Made by a program: the position numbers and the translations under genes
Assembly: GCA_964553105.1 (NCBI GenBank)
Contig: CAZKJO010000012.1
Coordinates: 1-49,156 of the forward strand
DNA from: Profundicola sp964553105
GTDB taxonomy: Bacteria > Bacteroidota > Bacteroidia > Flavobacteriales > Weeksellaceae
DNA: 49,156 nt
Direction: 5' to 3'
The notes under the pieces: model-generated
What the model saw: only the letters and a program-made list of their open reading frames with translations
Database searches by the model: none
What the model was told of the DNA's origin: nothing
Part shown: positions 40,262-48,188 of the stretch, one piece after another
How positions within the stretch are numbered: position 1 is the first letter of the stretch
How the letters are laid out: each line of letters starts with the position of its first letter

Positions 40262-42589
40262 ATGGAACAACCTCAAAACAAAAATAAGAAACGAAATCCG
40301 TGGGTGTGGAGATTCATTGCCCTATTTTGGATACTTCTATTATTAGGTGTTGGAGCAGTATTCGGAATTATCTATGGAACTTCTATAGGTATGTTGGGGC
40401 CTTTGCCCGATGTTAAGGATTTAGAAAACCCTGAAATCAATGTAGCTTCAGAGATTTACTCTTCTGATGGTAAATTAATCGACAAATTCGAAAGCGAAAA
40501 GAGAATTCCCATCAAATATGATGATATTCCTGAACATTTAATTCAGGCATTGTATGCAAGAGAGGATATTAGGTATAATCAGCACTCGGGAATTGACGGA
40601 GAATCAGTTTTGCGTGCTATTTCTAGTTTAGGTAAAGATGGTGGTGGAAGTACGATAACTCAACAACTTTCTAAGCAATTATTCACCAAGAAAACAGCTT
40701 CTAGTAAGTTAGAGCGTGTTAAACAGAAACTAAAAGAATGGGTGGTGTCGGTTCAACTAGAGCAGCGCTATACCAAGGAAGAGATTCTTACCATGTATTT
40801 AAACAAATTCGACTTTGTTTATAGAGCGAACGGTATTCAGGCTGCTGCTAGAACTTATTTTCAGAAAGATGTTCAAGACTTATCGGTAGGTGAATCAGCT
40901 GTTTTCGTAGCTATGCTTAGAAACCCAAACATGTTTAATCCATATAGTCAGCCAGAAGCCGCTAAGAAGGAGAGAAATGTAGTTTTAAGTCAAATGATGA
41001 AGTATAATTTTCTATCAGCTGCAGAATATGATGAATTAAAAGATGAGCCGATCGAAACAAACTTCTTAATGCTGAAAACAAGTGTTAAGGAAGCTTATTC
41101 TGCTTATTTTAAATATGCTATGCAGAGAGAGCTTCAGCAGTATTTTGAAGATTATGAAGAGGAATTTGGTGTCAAATATGATTTGTATCGAGATGGTTTG
41201 AAAATTTATACATCTATAGATTCTCGTATGCAGAGAATGGGAGAGGAGGCCATTAAGAAACATTTAGTAGGATTGCAAAAGCAGTTTTTTAATTCACAGA
41301 AAGGAAGGAGTTTAGCTCCATTTTATAACATTTCACAAAGTAAAGCACAAGATATTTTTGAGACCGGAATGAAACGTTCTTACAAATACCAAGAATTAAA
41401 GGCTAAAGGCTTAAACGATGAGGAGATTTTAGAGGAGTTCAACAAACCTAGAGAATCGGTTCAGTATTTTACCTGGGATGGAATTGAAAGAAAGGAGAAT
41501 GTTTCTTGGATGGACTCAATTAAATATCATAAACACATTATTCAAGCTGGATTATTATCCATGGACCCTAAAGATGGTACAATTAAAGCTTGGGTTGGTG
41601 GTATTGATTGGGATTTCTTTAAATACGATCACGTTAAGCAAGCGAAAAGGCAGGTAGGATCTACTTTCAAGCCATTTGTTTACGCAACAGCGATTCATCA
41701 AATGAACTACACGCCTTGTCATAAAATATCAAACGATAGATTTAAAGCAGGTAAATGGGAGCCTCAAAACGCTGGGCGTGCTTATGGAGGATATTTGTCT
41801 TTAAGACAAGGTCTTGCACAATCAGTAAATATGATTTCTGCGAGATTAATCTCAGAAAGTGGACCAAAAGCAGTAATTCAATTAGCTAAGGATTTAGGTG
41901 TGGAGTCTGAAATTCCAGAAAACTTAACCATTGCCTTAGGATCTGCAGACTTAACATTATATGAAATGGTAGGTGCTTATAGCACGTTTGCTAACCAAGG
42001 AATTTATATTAAACCTGAATATATTTTATCTGTAGAGGATAAAAATGGTAAAATAATCAAAGATTTTGAGCCTCTTACGCGAGAAGTATTGAGTGAAGAT
42101 GTGGCTTATACCATGGTGGATTTAATGAAAGGAGTAATCGAAATTGGTACAGGTAAAGGAATTAGGAATTACGGAATTACCGCTGAGGTAGCTGGTAAAA
42201 CAGGAACCACCAACGAAGGTTCAGATTCATGGTTTATTGGTTTAACGCCCAACCTAGTTACAGGAGTTTGGGTTGGAAACGAAGATAGAGCTGCTCACTT
42301 TCCAGGGTGGCAATCACAGGGAGCGAAAATGGCATTGCCTATTTGGGCTTACTACATGAAGGACGTCTATGATCAAGGTTCAAAATTTGGGGTAAAACAA
42401 AGCGATAAATTCGAGAAACCACCAGGTATTGACGAGAGATGGGATTGTAGCTCATTACAAGGTTTCTATAACTTCGGAAACATTGGTTCGATGGACGATA
42501 ACAAACCAAAAGAGCAACAACAGGAAAGGCAAAAAACGATTAATGAAATGCTATCTTCAGATAGTGACACTATCGACTTTAGTCAGTAA
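40262..42589 (+). CDS. Bifunctional penicillin-binding protein 1A
   Basis: A 775-aa class A PBP that polymerises and cross-links peptidoglycan. A cytosolic head with one TM (about 18-40) is followed by the GT51 glycosyltransferase domain with the catalytic Glu at about 101 in LYAREDIRYNQHSGID and GGSTITQQLSKQLF (about 128-141). The transpeptidase has S467-x-x-K470 (GSTFKPF), S521-V-N and the K646-T-G-T-T motif. The Phe of the common EDxxF motif reads Tyr here. The ATG at 40262 directly follows the gldH stop; an upstream TTG is not needed. The C-terminal 50 residues are disordered (KEQQQERQKT). Confidence 0.95.
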   Translation: MEQPQNKNKKRNPWVWRFIALFWILLLLGVGAVFGIIYGTSIGMLGPLPDVKDLENPEINVASEIYSSDGKLIDKFESEKRIPIKYDDIPEHLIQALYAREDIRYNQHSGIDGESVLRAISSLGKDGGGSTITQQLSKQLFTKKTASSKLERVKQKLKEWVVSVQLEQRYTKEEILTMYLNKFDFVYRANGIQAAARTYFQKDVQDLSVGESAVFVAMLRNPNMFNPYSQPEAAKKERNVVLSQMMKYNFLSAAEYDELKDEPIETNFLMLKTSVKEAYSAYFKYAMQRELQQYFEDYEEEFGVKYDLYRDGLKIYTSIDSRMQRMGEEAIKKHLVGLQKQFFNSQKGRSLAPFYNISQSKAQDIFETGMKRSYKYQELKAKGLNDEEILEEFNKPRESVQYFTWDGIERKENVSWMDSIKYHKHIIQAGLLSMDPKDGTIKAWVGGIDWDFFKYDHVKQAKRQVGSTFKPFVYATAIHQMNYTPCHKISNDRFKAGKWEPQNAGRAYGGYLSLRQGLAQSVNMISARLISESGPKAVIQLAKDLGVESEIPENLTIALGSADLTLYEMVGAYSTFANQGIYIKPEYILSVEDKNGKIIKDFEPLTREVLSEDVAYTMVDLMKGVIEIGTGKGIRNYGITAEVAGKTGTTNEGSDSWFIGLTPNLVTGVWVGNEDRAAHFPGWQSQGAKMALPIWAYYMKDVYDQGSKFGVKQSDKFEKPPGIDERWDCSSLQGFYNFGNIGSMDDNKPKEQQQERQKTINEMLSSDSDTIDFSQ

Positions 42590-42728
42590 AGATCTTCTAA
42601 TCTTATAATGTCGAAATATTTCATTCAATAATGTTTGTAAAATCAAATAATAATTCCTTATCTTTGAGATGTTGTTAAATTATAGTTTAACAGTTTTTTC
42701 ATAGGTTTAGGTTAATTTAATAGGTTAG

Positions 42729-42752
42729 TTCCCTTTCAGCAATGGAAGGGAA
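42729..42752. terminator. Possible hairpin between PBP1A and the ABC gene
   Basis: TTCCCTTTC pairs with GGAAGGGAA (9 bp, one G-T) around AGCAAT in the gap between two convergent genes. The following T-run is weak, so it is only a candidate terminator; the gap holds no other feature. Confidence 0.4.
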
Positions 42753-42790
42753 TTTCTATTTCAATCAATTTCGAAGTTTTAGCAATATCA

Positions 42791-44470
42791 TTAAAGTTTA
42801 GGAATAGCCGCAATTAAGTCTGTTGTATATGGCGTTTTCGGTTTCTTGTAAATCTCATCAGCATCTCCATATTCTTGGATTTCACCATATCTCAAAACAA
42901 TCAATCTATCGCTCATGTATTTTACAACCGATAAATCGTGAGATATAAATATATAAGTAAGATTGAACTCCTCCTTAAGCTGATTTAAGAGATTTAGAAC
43001 TTGTGCTTGCACCGATACGTCCAAAGCAGAAACGCTTTCATCACAGATGATTATTTTAGGCTGTAAAGCTAGTGCGCGAGCAATCCCAATACGCTGCCTT
43101 TGGCCCCCAGAGAATTCATGAGGATACTTGTTTAAGGACTCTTTGCTTAAGCCAACTTTTTCTAATAACTCACCCGCTATTTGTTTTCTATGCTTGGCAT
43201 TCTTTCCAATATTATGAATTAACATCGGCTCAGTAATAATTTGCATGATACTTTGCCTTGGATTTAAACTAGAATAGGGATCCTGAAAAATAATTTGAAT
43301 ATCTTTTCTAATGGATCTAATTTGACTTTTGCTTAATTCGGTTAAATCTTTCCCTTGATATAAAATATTTCCTTCGGTAGGCTTTTCTAATAATAGAAGA
43401 GTCCTGCTCAACGTTGTTTTTCCACTTCCGGATTCTCCCACTAAGCCTAAAGTTTCACCTTCATAAAGCTCAAAACTTACATCTTTAACAGCTTTAATCT
43501 GTTGTTTATGTTGAGAGAAAAACCCACCGCTTGTTTCAAAATATTTGAATAAATTCTTAATTTTTAAGATAGGTTCGGAGGAGTAAATCTTTTCAAACCT
43601 ATTTTTTCTTTCCTCTTCGGTTTCTAAGGAATTATCGATTTCTACACCAGAAGTGAAATCACTAATGATAGGAAGTTTTTTGAGTCTTCCATCAAGTCTT
43701 GGTCGGCAGGCAATTAAACCTTGCGTATAACTTTGCTCTGGATGATTAAATATTTGCTGAACCAAGCCTTGCTCAACTACTTTACCTCGATACATTACAA
43801 CCACACGATCACAAATTTCTGCGATTACACCCAAATCATGAGATATGAATATAATGCTCATATCTGAATCCTGTTGCAGTTCTTTTAAAAGCTCAAGGAT
43901 TGAGCGTTGCACGGTAACGTCTAATGCCGTTGTGGGTTCGTCTGCAATAAGTAATTTCGGCTCAGAAGCTAACGCCATAGCAATCATTACACGCTGCTTT
44001 TGTCCACCAGATAACTCGTGCGGATATGCTTTATATATACGCTCTACATCAGGAAGCTTCACCTTTTCAAATAAAGATAAAACTTTAGATTTTGCTAACT
44101 TTAAATCTTGCTTTTTGTGTTGAAGAATATTTTCGATAACCTGTTGCCCACATCTCATGCTCGGGTTCAAAGAAGTCATAGGCTCTTGAAAAATCATTCC
44201 GATTTCATTTCCTCGTATGGATTCATTTGATTCTTGAGCTAAATCAATAATTCTGTCATCTAAACGAAAAAGAATGTTACCTCTCGTTTGAGCATTTTTG
44301 GGCAATAAACCCATAATGGCCAAAGAAGTCAAAGACTTTCCCGAGCCAGATTCTCCTACAATGCCCAATATTTCACCCTTTTTTAGCTCAAAGTTAATCT
44401 TATCGATAACTAATTTGTTGACGAAGGATAAGCTAAAGTCTTGTATTTCGAGTAAATGCTCCGTTTTCAT
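42791..44470 (-). CDS. Fused double ATPase of a peptide-type ABC transporter (DppD-DppF/YejF-like)
   Basis: A 559-aa cytosolic protein made of two complete ABC ATPase domains of the oligopeptide/nickel type in one chain. Domain 1 has Walker A GESGSGKSLTSL (about 39-50), LSGGQKQRVMIAMAL and LLIADEPTTALD; the linker contains the oligopeptide-binding-type C-x-P...P tail (GLIACRPRLDG); domain 2 has GESGSGKTTLSRTL, FSGGQRQRIGIARAL and IICDESVSALD. Each carries the H-loop ISHDL. Members such as YejF work with separate permeases and a substrate-binding protein; none is in the window, so the partners must be elsewhere. It has its own -7 element only 4 nt from the ATG. Confidence 0.9.
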   Translation of the reverse strand: MKTEHLLEIQDFSLSFVNKLVIDKINFELKKGEILGIVGESGSGKSLTSLAIMGLLPKNAQTRGNILFRLDDRIIDLAQESNESIRGNEIGMIFQEPMTSLNPSMRCGQQVIENILQHKKQDLKLAKSKVLSLFEKVKLPDVERIYKAYPHELSGGQKQRVMIAMALASEPKLLIADEPTTALDVTVQRSILELLKELQQDSDMSIIFISHDLGVIAEICDRVVVMYRGKVVEQGLVQQIFNHPEQSYTQGLIACRPRLDGRLKKLPIISDFTSGVEIDNSLETEEERKNRFEKIYSSEPILKIKNLFKYFETSGGFFSQHKQQIKAVKDVSFELYEGETLGLVGESGSGKTTLSRTLLLLEKPTEGNILYQGKDLTELSKSQIRSIRKDIQIIFQDPYSSLNPRQSIMQIITEPMLIHNIGKNAKHRKQIAGELLEKVGLSKESLNKYPHEFSGGQRQRIGIARALALQPKIIICDESVSALDVSVQAQVLNLLNQLKEEFNLTYIFISHDLSVVKYMSDRLIVLRYGEIQEYGDADEIYKKPKTPYTTDLIAAIPKL

Positions 44471-44474
44471 GTTT

Positions 44475-44482
44475 CAAAAATA
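44475..44482 (-). promoter_or_regulatory. Perfect -7 element 4 nt before the ABC gene ATG (leaderless candidate)
   Basis: Minus-strand TATTTTTG matches TAnnTTTG exactly. Transcription would start about at the ATG. The upstream -33 region coincides with the arm of the terminator of the preceding gene. Confidence 0.5.
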
Positions 44483-44487
44483 AGCAT

Positions 44488-44517
44488 AAAAAAAGTCCCT
44501 CGAAAGGGACTTTTGTT
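44488..44517 (-). terminator. Intrinsic terminator after the small beta-barrel gene
   Basis: Minus-strand AAAAGTCCCT pairs with AGGGACTTTT (10 bp) around a TTCG loop, followed by further T. It ends the beta-barrel gene at 44537 and directly abuts the ABC promoter. Confidence 0.9.
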
Positions 44518-44536
44518 TCTTATCTAATTTCAGGAA

Positions 44537-45055
44537 TTATTTTCCTTTAATGATATTGTAGTTTACACCAATACCTGCGTTAGATACGTTAAAGTCGTTA
44601 GAAACTCCTGCGTAGTATGCAAAGATATTCCAATCGTTGTTGTGGTATCCAATTTCTGGACGGTAGTAGAAACCTCCATCAGCATCATCAACTCCTGTAA
44701 TAAATCCATAACCTAAATCAGTTCCAATGAAGAAGTTTTGAGTTGGGTAATAACGGAATAAAGCTGCAACTGGAACCACTCCAAAGTCATCCACATCAAC
44801 AGTACCAAAACCAGCAACGTCAATTTCTTTTCCAAAGTAATTAGTATAACCTGTAGCTACACCAATACCAAAACTCTCTAAATCCAAAAATTGGTATTTA
44901 GCGTCAACACCTAAGGCAAAAGAAGAAGCATCTCCTGCATCACCTACTGGAATACCAGCATGGATACCCAATTTAAGCCAGTTAGTACCTTCGGTTTGTG
45001 CATTAGTAAACGCAAAACCAATCATCAACATAAATAAAACACTTAATTTTCTCAT
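44537..45055 (-). CDS. Small outer-membrane beta-barrel protein
   Basis: A 172-aa exported protein with signal peptide MRKLSVLFMLMIGFAFTNAQ. The start at 45055 is chosen because the residues encoded upstream are polar and not signal-like. About eight amphipathic strands with alternating hydrophobic and Gly/Tyr residues (NWLKLGIHAGIPVGDAGD, SFGIGVATGYTNYFG, FFIGTDLGYGFITG, FNVSNAGIGVNYNI) suggest an OmpA/OmpW-like barrel. The C-terminal end (YNIIKGK) lacks the usual aromatic final residue. No family or function is recognised. It is followed by a strong terminator. Confidence 0.75.
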   Translation of the reverse strand: MRKLSVLFMLMIGFAFTNAQTEGTNWLKLGIHAGIPVGDAGDASSFALGVDAKYQFLDLESFGIGVATGYTNYFGKEIDVAGFGTVDVDDFGVVPVAALFRYYPTQNFFIGTDLGYGFITGVDDADGGFYYRPEIGYHNNDWNIFAYYAGVSNDFNVSNAGIGVNYNIIKGK

Positions 45056-45457
45056 AATATTTTTATTTGTATAGCCTTCTTTAGTTTCAAAGTATATGCC
45101 AAATAATTTCAAAAGTTAAAAAATTAACATAAATCATGTAAAATTAAATCGAGATTAATAAAGTCTAATAAGCGATTTCCTCAACACTATTACTCCTGAT
45201 TTTTAATTATATCATTGTATAAAAATCCTTATCACATTTGTATTTAAGCTAATTGTAAGGTTTATTTTTTAATCATAAAATCACGTATTGTAAGATTTAA
45301 AGTAGTTAATTTTTAAATTAACCAACCTACATGAGATGTATCAATAATTGTTAAAAATGTTAACTTAAAAACTTAATTCAAGCTTAGTGGTGACGTAAAT
45401 ACATTAATAGATATAAAATGTCCTCCATAAATATCTATTGAAATTAAGTCCATTAAA
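45056..45457. other. Gene-free AT-rich region of about 400 bases
   Basis: Between the start of the small beta-barrel gene and the hemD terminator I see no gene longer than a dozen codons. A perfect inverted repeat (GTTAATTT, 2-nt spacer, AAATTAAC) lies at 45305-45322, and the barrel promoter should lie in the right part, with no exact TAnnTTTG box. No RNA gene is recognised. Confidence 0.5.
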
Positions 45458-45483
45458 AAAGCGACTGAAATTTCAGTCGCTTT
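45458..45483 (-). terminator. Intrinsic terminator after hemD
   Basis: Minus-strand AAAGCGACTGAAATTTCAGTCGCTTT is a perfect palindrome (26 nt, the tip loops out), followed by TTT, 35 bases past the hemD stop. Confidence 0.88.
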
Positions 45484-45517
45484 AATTATTTTAAGTTTAA
45501 ATTCAAATGAATTAAAT

Positions 45518-46264
45518 CTACTTCTTGTTAACTTTCTTAATATACTTCTCTAGCGCCATGGCCATTGAAGGGGTTTCAGGAGTAGGAACTGGGATGTCTA
45601 TTTTTAAACCTACTTTTTTAGCTTCAGCTACTGTTGTTTTGCCAAAAGCTGCAATCTTTGTGTTCTCTTGTTTAAAATCAGGGAAGTTCTCTAATAAAGA
45701 TTTAATGCCTGAAGGACTAAAGAATACCAAGATATCATATTTAACGTCGGTTAAATCAGATAAATCACTGCAAACTGTATGATACATAATTACACGCTGC
45801 CAGTTCAACTTCTCAGAGTTCATTACTTTTACAATCTCTGGCTTCAAAGTATCAGATGATGGTAAAAGGAATTTCTCGTCTTTGTGCTTTTTTAGAATGG
45901 GCTTTAAGTCTGTAAAGGTTTTTCCACCAATATAAACTTTACGCTTTCTGTAAACGATATATTTTTGTAGATAGTAAGCTACTGCTTCTGACTGACAAAA
46001 ATACTTCATAGCATCCGGCACCGGAAATCTTAATTCTTCCGCTAATCTAAAATAGTGATCAACGGCATTTCTACTGGTAAGTACAACCGCAGTAAATTTA
46101 GCTAAGTCCACTTTTTGCTGACGAATATCTTTGGCAGATAATCCTTCAACATGAATGAAAGGTCTAAAATCAACTGTTACTTTTTGGGTTTTACTAAGGT
46201 CGAAATATGGTGAAGAATCCGTTGTTGGCTTCGGCTGAGATACCAGAATAGATTTTACTCTCAT
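45518..46264 (-). CDS. hemD: Uroporphyrinogen-III synthase
   Basis: A 248-aa HemD-family protein that cyclises hydroxymethylbilane to uroporphyrinogen III. The two-lobed fold is suggested by VKSILVSQPKPTTDSSPYFD at the start, LTSRNAVDHYF (the conserved T-S-x-x-A-V/G motif), and the second lobe VFFSPSGIKSLLENF and IAAFGKTTVAEAKKVGL ending with PSMAMALEKYI. HemD is weakly conserved, but the S-x-x-x-V and FGKTTA patterns agree. It follows the DUF4271 membrane gene by 21 nt, the order seen in other Bacteroidota. Confidence 0.87.
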   Translation of the reverse strand: MRVKSILVSQPKPTTDSSPYFDLSKTQKVTVDFRPFIHVEGLSAKDIRQQKVDLAKFTAVVLTSRNAVDHYFRLAEELRFPVPDAMKYFCQSEAVAYYLQKYIVYRKRKVYIGGKTFTDLKPILKKHKDEKFLLPSSDTLKPEIVKVMNSEKLNWQRVIMYHTVCSDLSDLTDVKYDILVFFSPSGIKSLLENFPDFKQENTKIAAFGKTTVAEAKKVGLKIDIPVPTPETPSMAMALEKYIKKVNKK

Positions 46265-46285
46265 AGTTTTCTTTTGGTTTTAATA

Positions 46286-46912
46286 CTATCCATTCCAATG
46301 GTTTATAACATATAGAATAGGTAGGATTTCGAGCATGCAAAGGTACAAAATAAAATAATACGAACCATACAAGCCGTTTAAACCGTTTTTACGTAATTGA
46401 AAGATATACTCAAATAAATTCATGATAACTAAGATGCCTAAAGAGATGTAGAACATTATTTTTTGATCTACATCCGAATAATATAAAAACATGACCGAAA
46501 CCAAGAGTGCCAATACGCCAAATAACCGAAAATAAATTTTAGCTTTTATAATATCCCGATAATATTCATCGAGGCCTAACAGGTAAATCAATAAAGTGTT
46601 AGCTATAAAACGTATAAATAGCCATAGAAAAACAATACCAAATAAATTAAACACAGGTGGCCAATCCAAAATATTCCAATTTATTTGGGTAAAAGGATAA
46701 AATACCAAACCTATGAGCATAATGAGCATTGCATTGGTCATTAAAGCAAATGGCAAAAAATTTTCCTGATTCTCTTGGAAAATTGTAAGTGTTCCCAATG
46801 AAGCATAATTACGCTGGAACATGATTCTCGATACTCCCAATAAGAGAATTATGCTTAATAAGACGATAAAAACCCACGAATTATCCGTGAAAGATCTTGC
46901 AATTGGCTCCAA
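46286..46912 (-). CDS. DUF4271-family membrane protein
   Basis: A 208-aa protein with about six hydrophobic helices and no soluble domain, matching the DUF4271 membrane family that precedes hemD in Bacteroidota. The only start before the first helix is a TTG at 46910-46912 (the residues read EPIARSFTDNSWVFIVLL after it); an in-frame stop lies upstream and the next ATG is within a helix. A perfect -7 element is 18 nt before this TTG, which supports it. Function is unknown; it could be linked to porphyrin or heme handling, as an inference. Confidence 0.78.
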   Translation of the reverse strand: MEPIARSFTDNSWVFIVLLSIILLLGVSRIMFQRNYASLGTLTIFQENQENFLPFALMTNAMLIMLIGLVFYPFTQINWNILDWPPVFNLFGIVFLWLFIRFIANTLLIYLLGLDEYYRDIIKAKIYFRLFGVLALLVSVMFLYYSDVDQKIMFYISLGILVIMNLFEYIFQLRKNGLNGLYGSYYFILYLCMLEILPILYVINHWNG

Positions 46913-46930
46913 ATTTGAATTCTTTTACGG

Positions 46931-46938
46931 CAAATTTA
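46931..46938 (-). promoter_or_regulatory. Bacteroidota -7 element for the DUF4271-hemD operon
   Basis: Minus-strand TAAATTTG matches TAnnTTTG exactly, 18 nt before the TTG start. It lies back to back with the plus-strand element at 46963. Confidence 0.6.
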
Positions 46939-46962
46939 TGAAATTATCTTGTTAACCTTTGT

Positions 46963-46970
46963 TATCTTTG
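46963..46970 (+). promoter_or_regulatory. Perfect -7 element 4 nt before the mannosyltransferase ATG (leaderless candidate)
   Basis: TATCTTTG matches TAnnTTTG exactly, and the ATG is at 46975. The transcript should begin at or next to the start codon. Confidence 0.55.
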
Positions 46971-46974
46971 CGCG

Positions 46975-47697
46975 ATGCCAGACAAACTAGTAATTATACC
47001 TACCTATAACGAAAAAGAGAACATCGAACGTATTCTCAATGTTACTTTGGAATTGCCCGATGCGTTTCACATTTTAGTGGTAGATGATACTTCGCCTGAT
47101 GGTACCGCGAAGATTGTTGAGGATTTGATGCTTAAGTATCCGGGTAGACTGTTTCTAGAGGAACGTAAAGTTAAGGATGGCTTAGGAAGAGCTTATATTC
47201 ATGGTTTTAAATGGGCCTTAGCCAAGGAGTATAATTATATTTTTGAGATGGATGCCGACTTTTCGCATAACCCAAATGATTTACCAAAACTCTGGAAAGC
47301 TTGTGTAGAAGGTGCTGATATGTCTATAGGATCTCGATATTCACAGGGAGTGAACGTGGTGAATTGGCCTATGAAAAGAGTATTGCTTTCTTACTTTGCT
47401 TCTAAATATGTTCGCTTTTTTACGAGCATGCCGATTCATGATACCACAGCCGGTTTTGTCTGTTATACGCGAAAGGCACTAGAAAGTTTAGATTTAGATA
47501 GGGTTAAGTTTAAAGGTTATGGTTTCCAAATAGAAATGAAGTACAAGGTTTGGAAAATGGGCTTAGAGGTTGTTGAAGTGCCTATTATATTTACGGATAG
47601 AACATTAGGCGAATCAAAAATTAGTAACTCTATTGTTAAAGAAGCTGTTTTTGGAGTGATTGAGCTGAGAATTAAAAGCATGTTAGGGCGATTATGA
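46975..47697 (+). CDS. Polyprenol monophosphomannose synthase (GT2, DPM1-like)
   Basis: A 240-aa GT2 glycosyltransferase that transfers mannose (or another hexose) from a nucleotide sugar to polyprenyl phosphate. The N terminus KLVIIPTYNEKENIERIL and ILVVDDTSPDGTA, the DAD motif FEMDADFSHNPNDL, and the late GYGFQIEMKYKVWKMGLEVVEVPI and GESKIS motifs match dolichol-phosphate mannose synthase. No membrane helix is present at the C terminus. The product would feed lipid-linked sugar reactions in the periplasm. The next gene overlaps by ATGA. Confidence 0.93.
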   Translation: MPDKLVIIPTYNEKENIERILNVTLELPDAFHILVVDDTSPDGTAKIVEDLMLKYPGRLFLEERKVKDGLGRAYIHGFKWALAKEYNYIFEMDADFSHNPNDLPKLWKACVEGADMSIGSRYSQGVNVVNWPMKRVLLSYFASKYVRFFTSMPIHDTTAGFVCYTRKALESLDLDRVKFKGYGFQIEMKYKVWKMGLEVVEVPIIFTDRTLGESKISNSIVKEAVFGVIELRIKSMLGRL

Positions 47698-48068
47698 AAA
47701 AGCTTGTCATCTATATACTTATGTTCTTTAGCTTTTTGGCTTGCAATAAAGAAATGGAGAAGCCAGAGGATTTAATCCCCCGAGAAACCATGGTTTCAAT
47801 TCTTAAGGATATATATGTTTTTAAACAAGTTAAGAATTATAGAGTTTCCAAAGATCTTCCTGCCGAGGAACAGGCTAATATCGAAGTGCTGAGAAAACAT
47901 AATGTTAGCCTAGATCAATTTCAAAGATCTTATCAATATTATATTATCGATAATGCGGCGTATGACGTTTTATTAGATGAAGTTAAAAAGGAATTAGAAG
48001 AAGAACTTCCAGCTGAAGCTTTAGACGCTAAAGAGGTTGACAAAACACTTCCGCCTTCTGCTCAATAA
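47694..48068 (+). CDS. DUF4296-family lipoprotein
   Basis: A 124-aa predicted lipoprotein with lipobox FLAC (modified Cys at 17). The mature region is helical with PEDLIPRETMVSILKDIYVF and the Q-x-S-Y-Q-Y-Y pattern (DQFQRSYQYYI), which are the signature of DUF4296, common beside the polyprenol-mannose synthase in Bacteroidota. The C-terminal part is acidic (ELEEELPAEALDAKEV). Function unknown. It overlaps the preceding gene by four bases. Confidence 0.88.
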   Translation: MKKLVIYILMFFSFLACNKEMEKPEDLIPRETMVSILKDIYVFKQVKNYRVSKDLPAEEQANIEVLRKHNVSLDQFQRSYQYYIIDNAAYDVLLDEVKKELEEELPAEALDAKEVDKTLPPSAQ

Positions 48069-48125
48069 GCTATTCTATAAGGTTTTATTTGCAACCAGTA
48101 ATTTTCATTGAACATAATCAATAAA

Positions 48126-48152
48126 ATAGGCGACAAATGAATGTCGCCTTTT
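48126..48152. terminator. Bidirectional intrinsic terminator
   Basis: AGGCGACA and TGTCGCCT form an 8-bp stem around AATGAA, with A-rich and T-rich flanks in a gap between convergent genes (DUF4296 and the T9SS protein). Confidence 0.82.
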
Positions 48153-48188
48153 GAAATTTAACTTATTTAATGGTCTAATTAACCGTGA

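Noticed and set aside
42791..44470. Possible complete peptide transporter operon around the double ATPase
   Set aside because: No permease or binding-protein gene is on either side; the neighbours are PBP1A and a beta-barrel protein.
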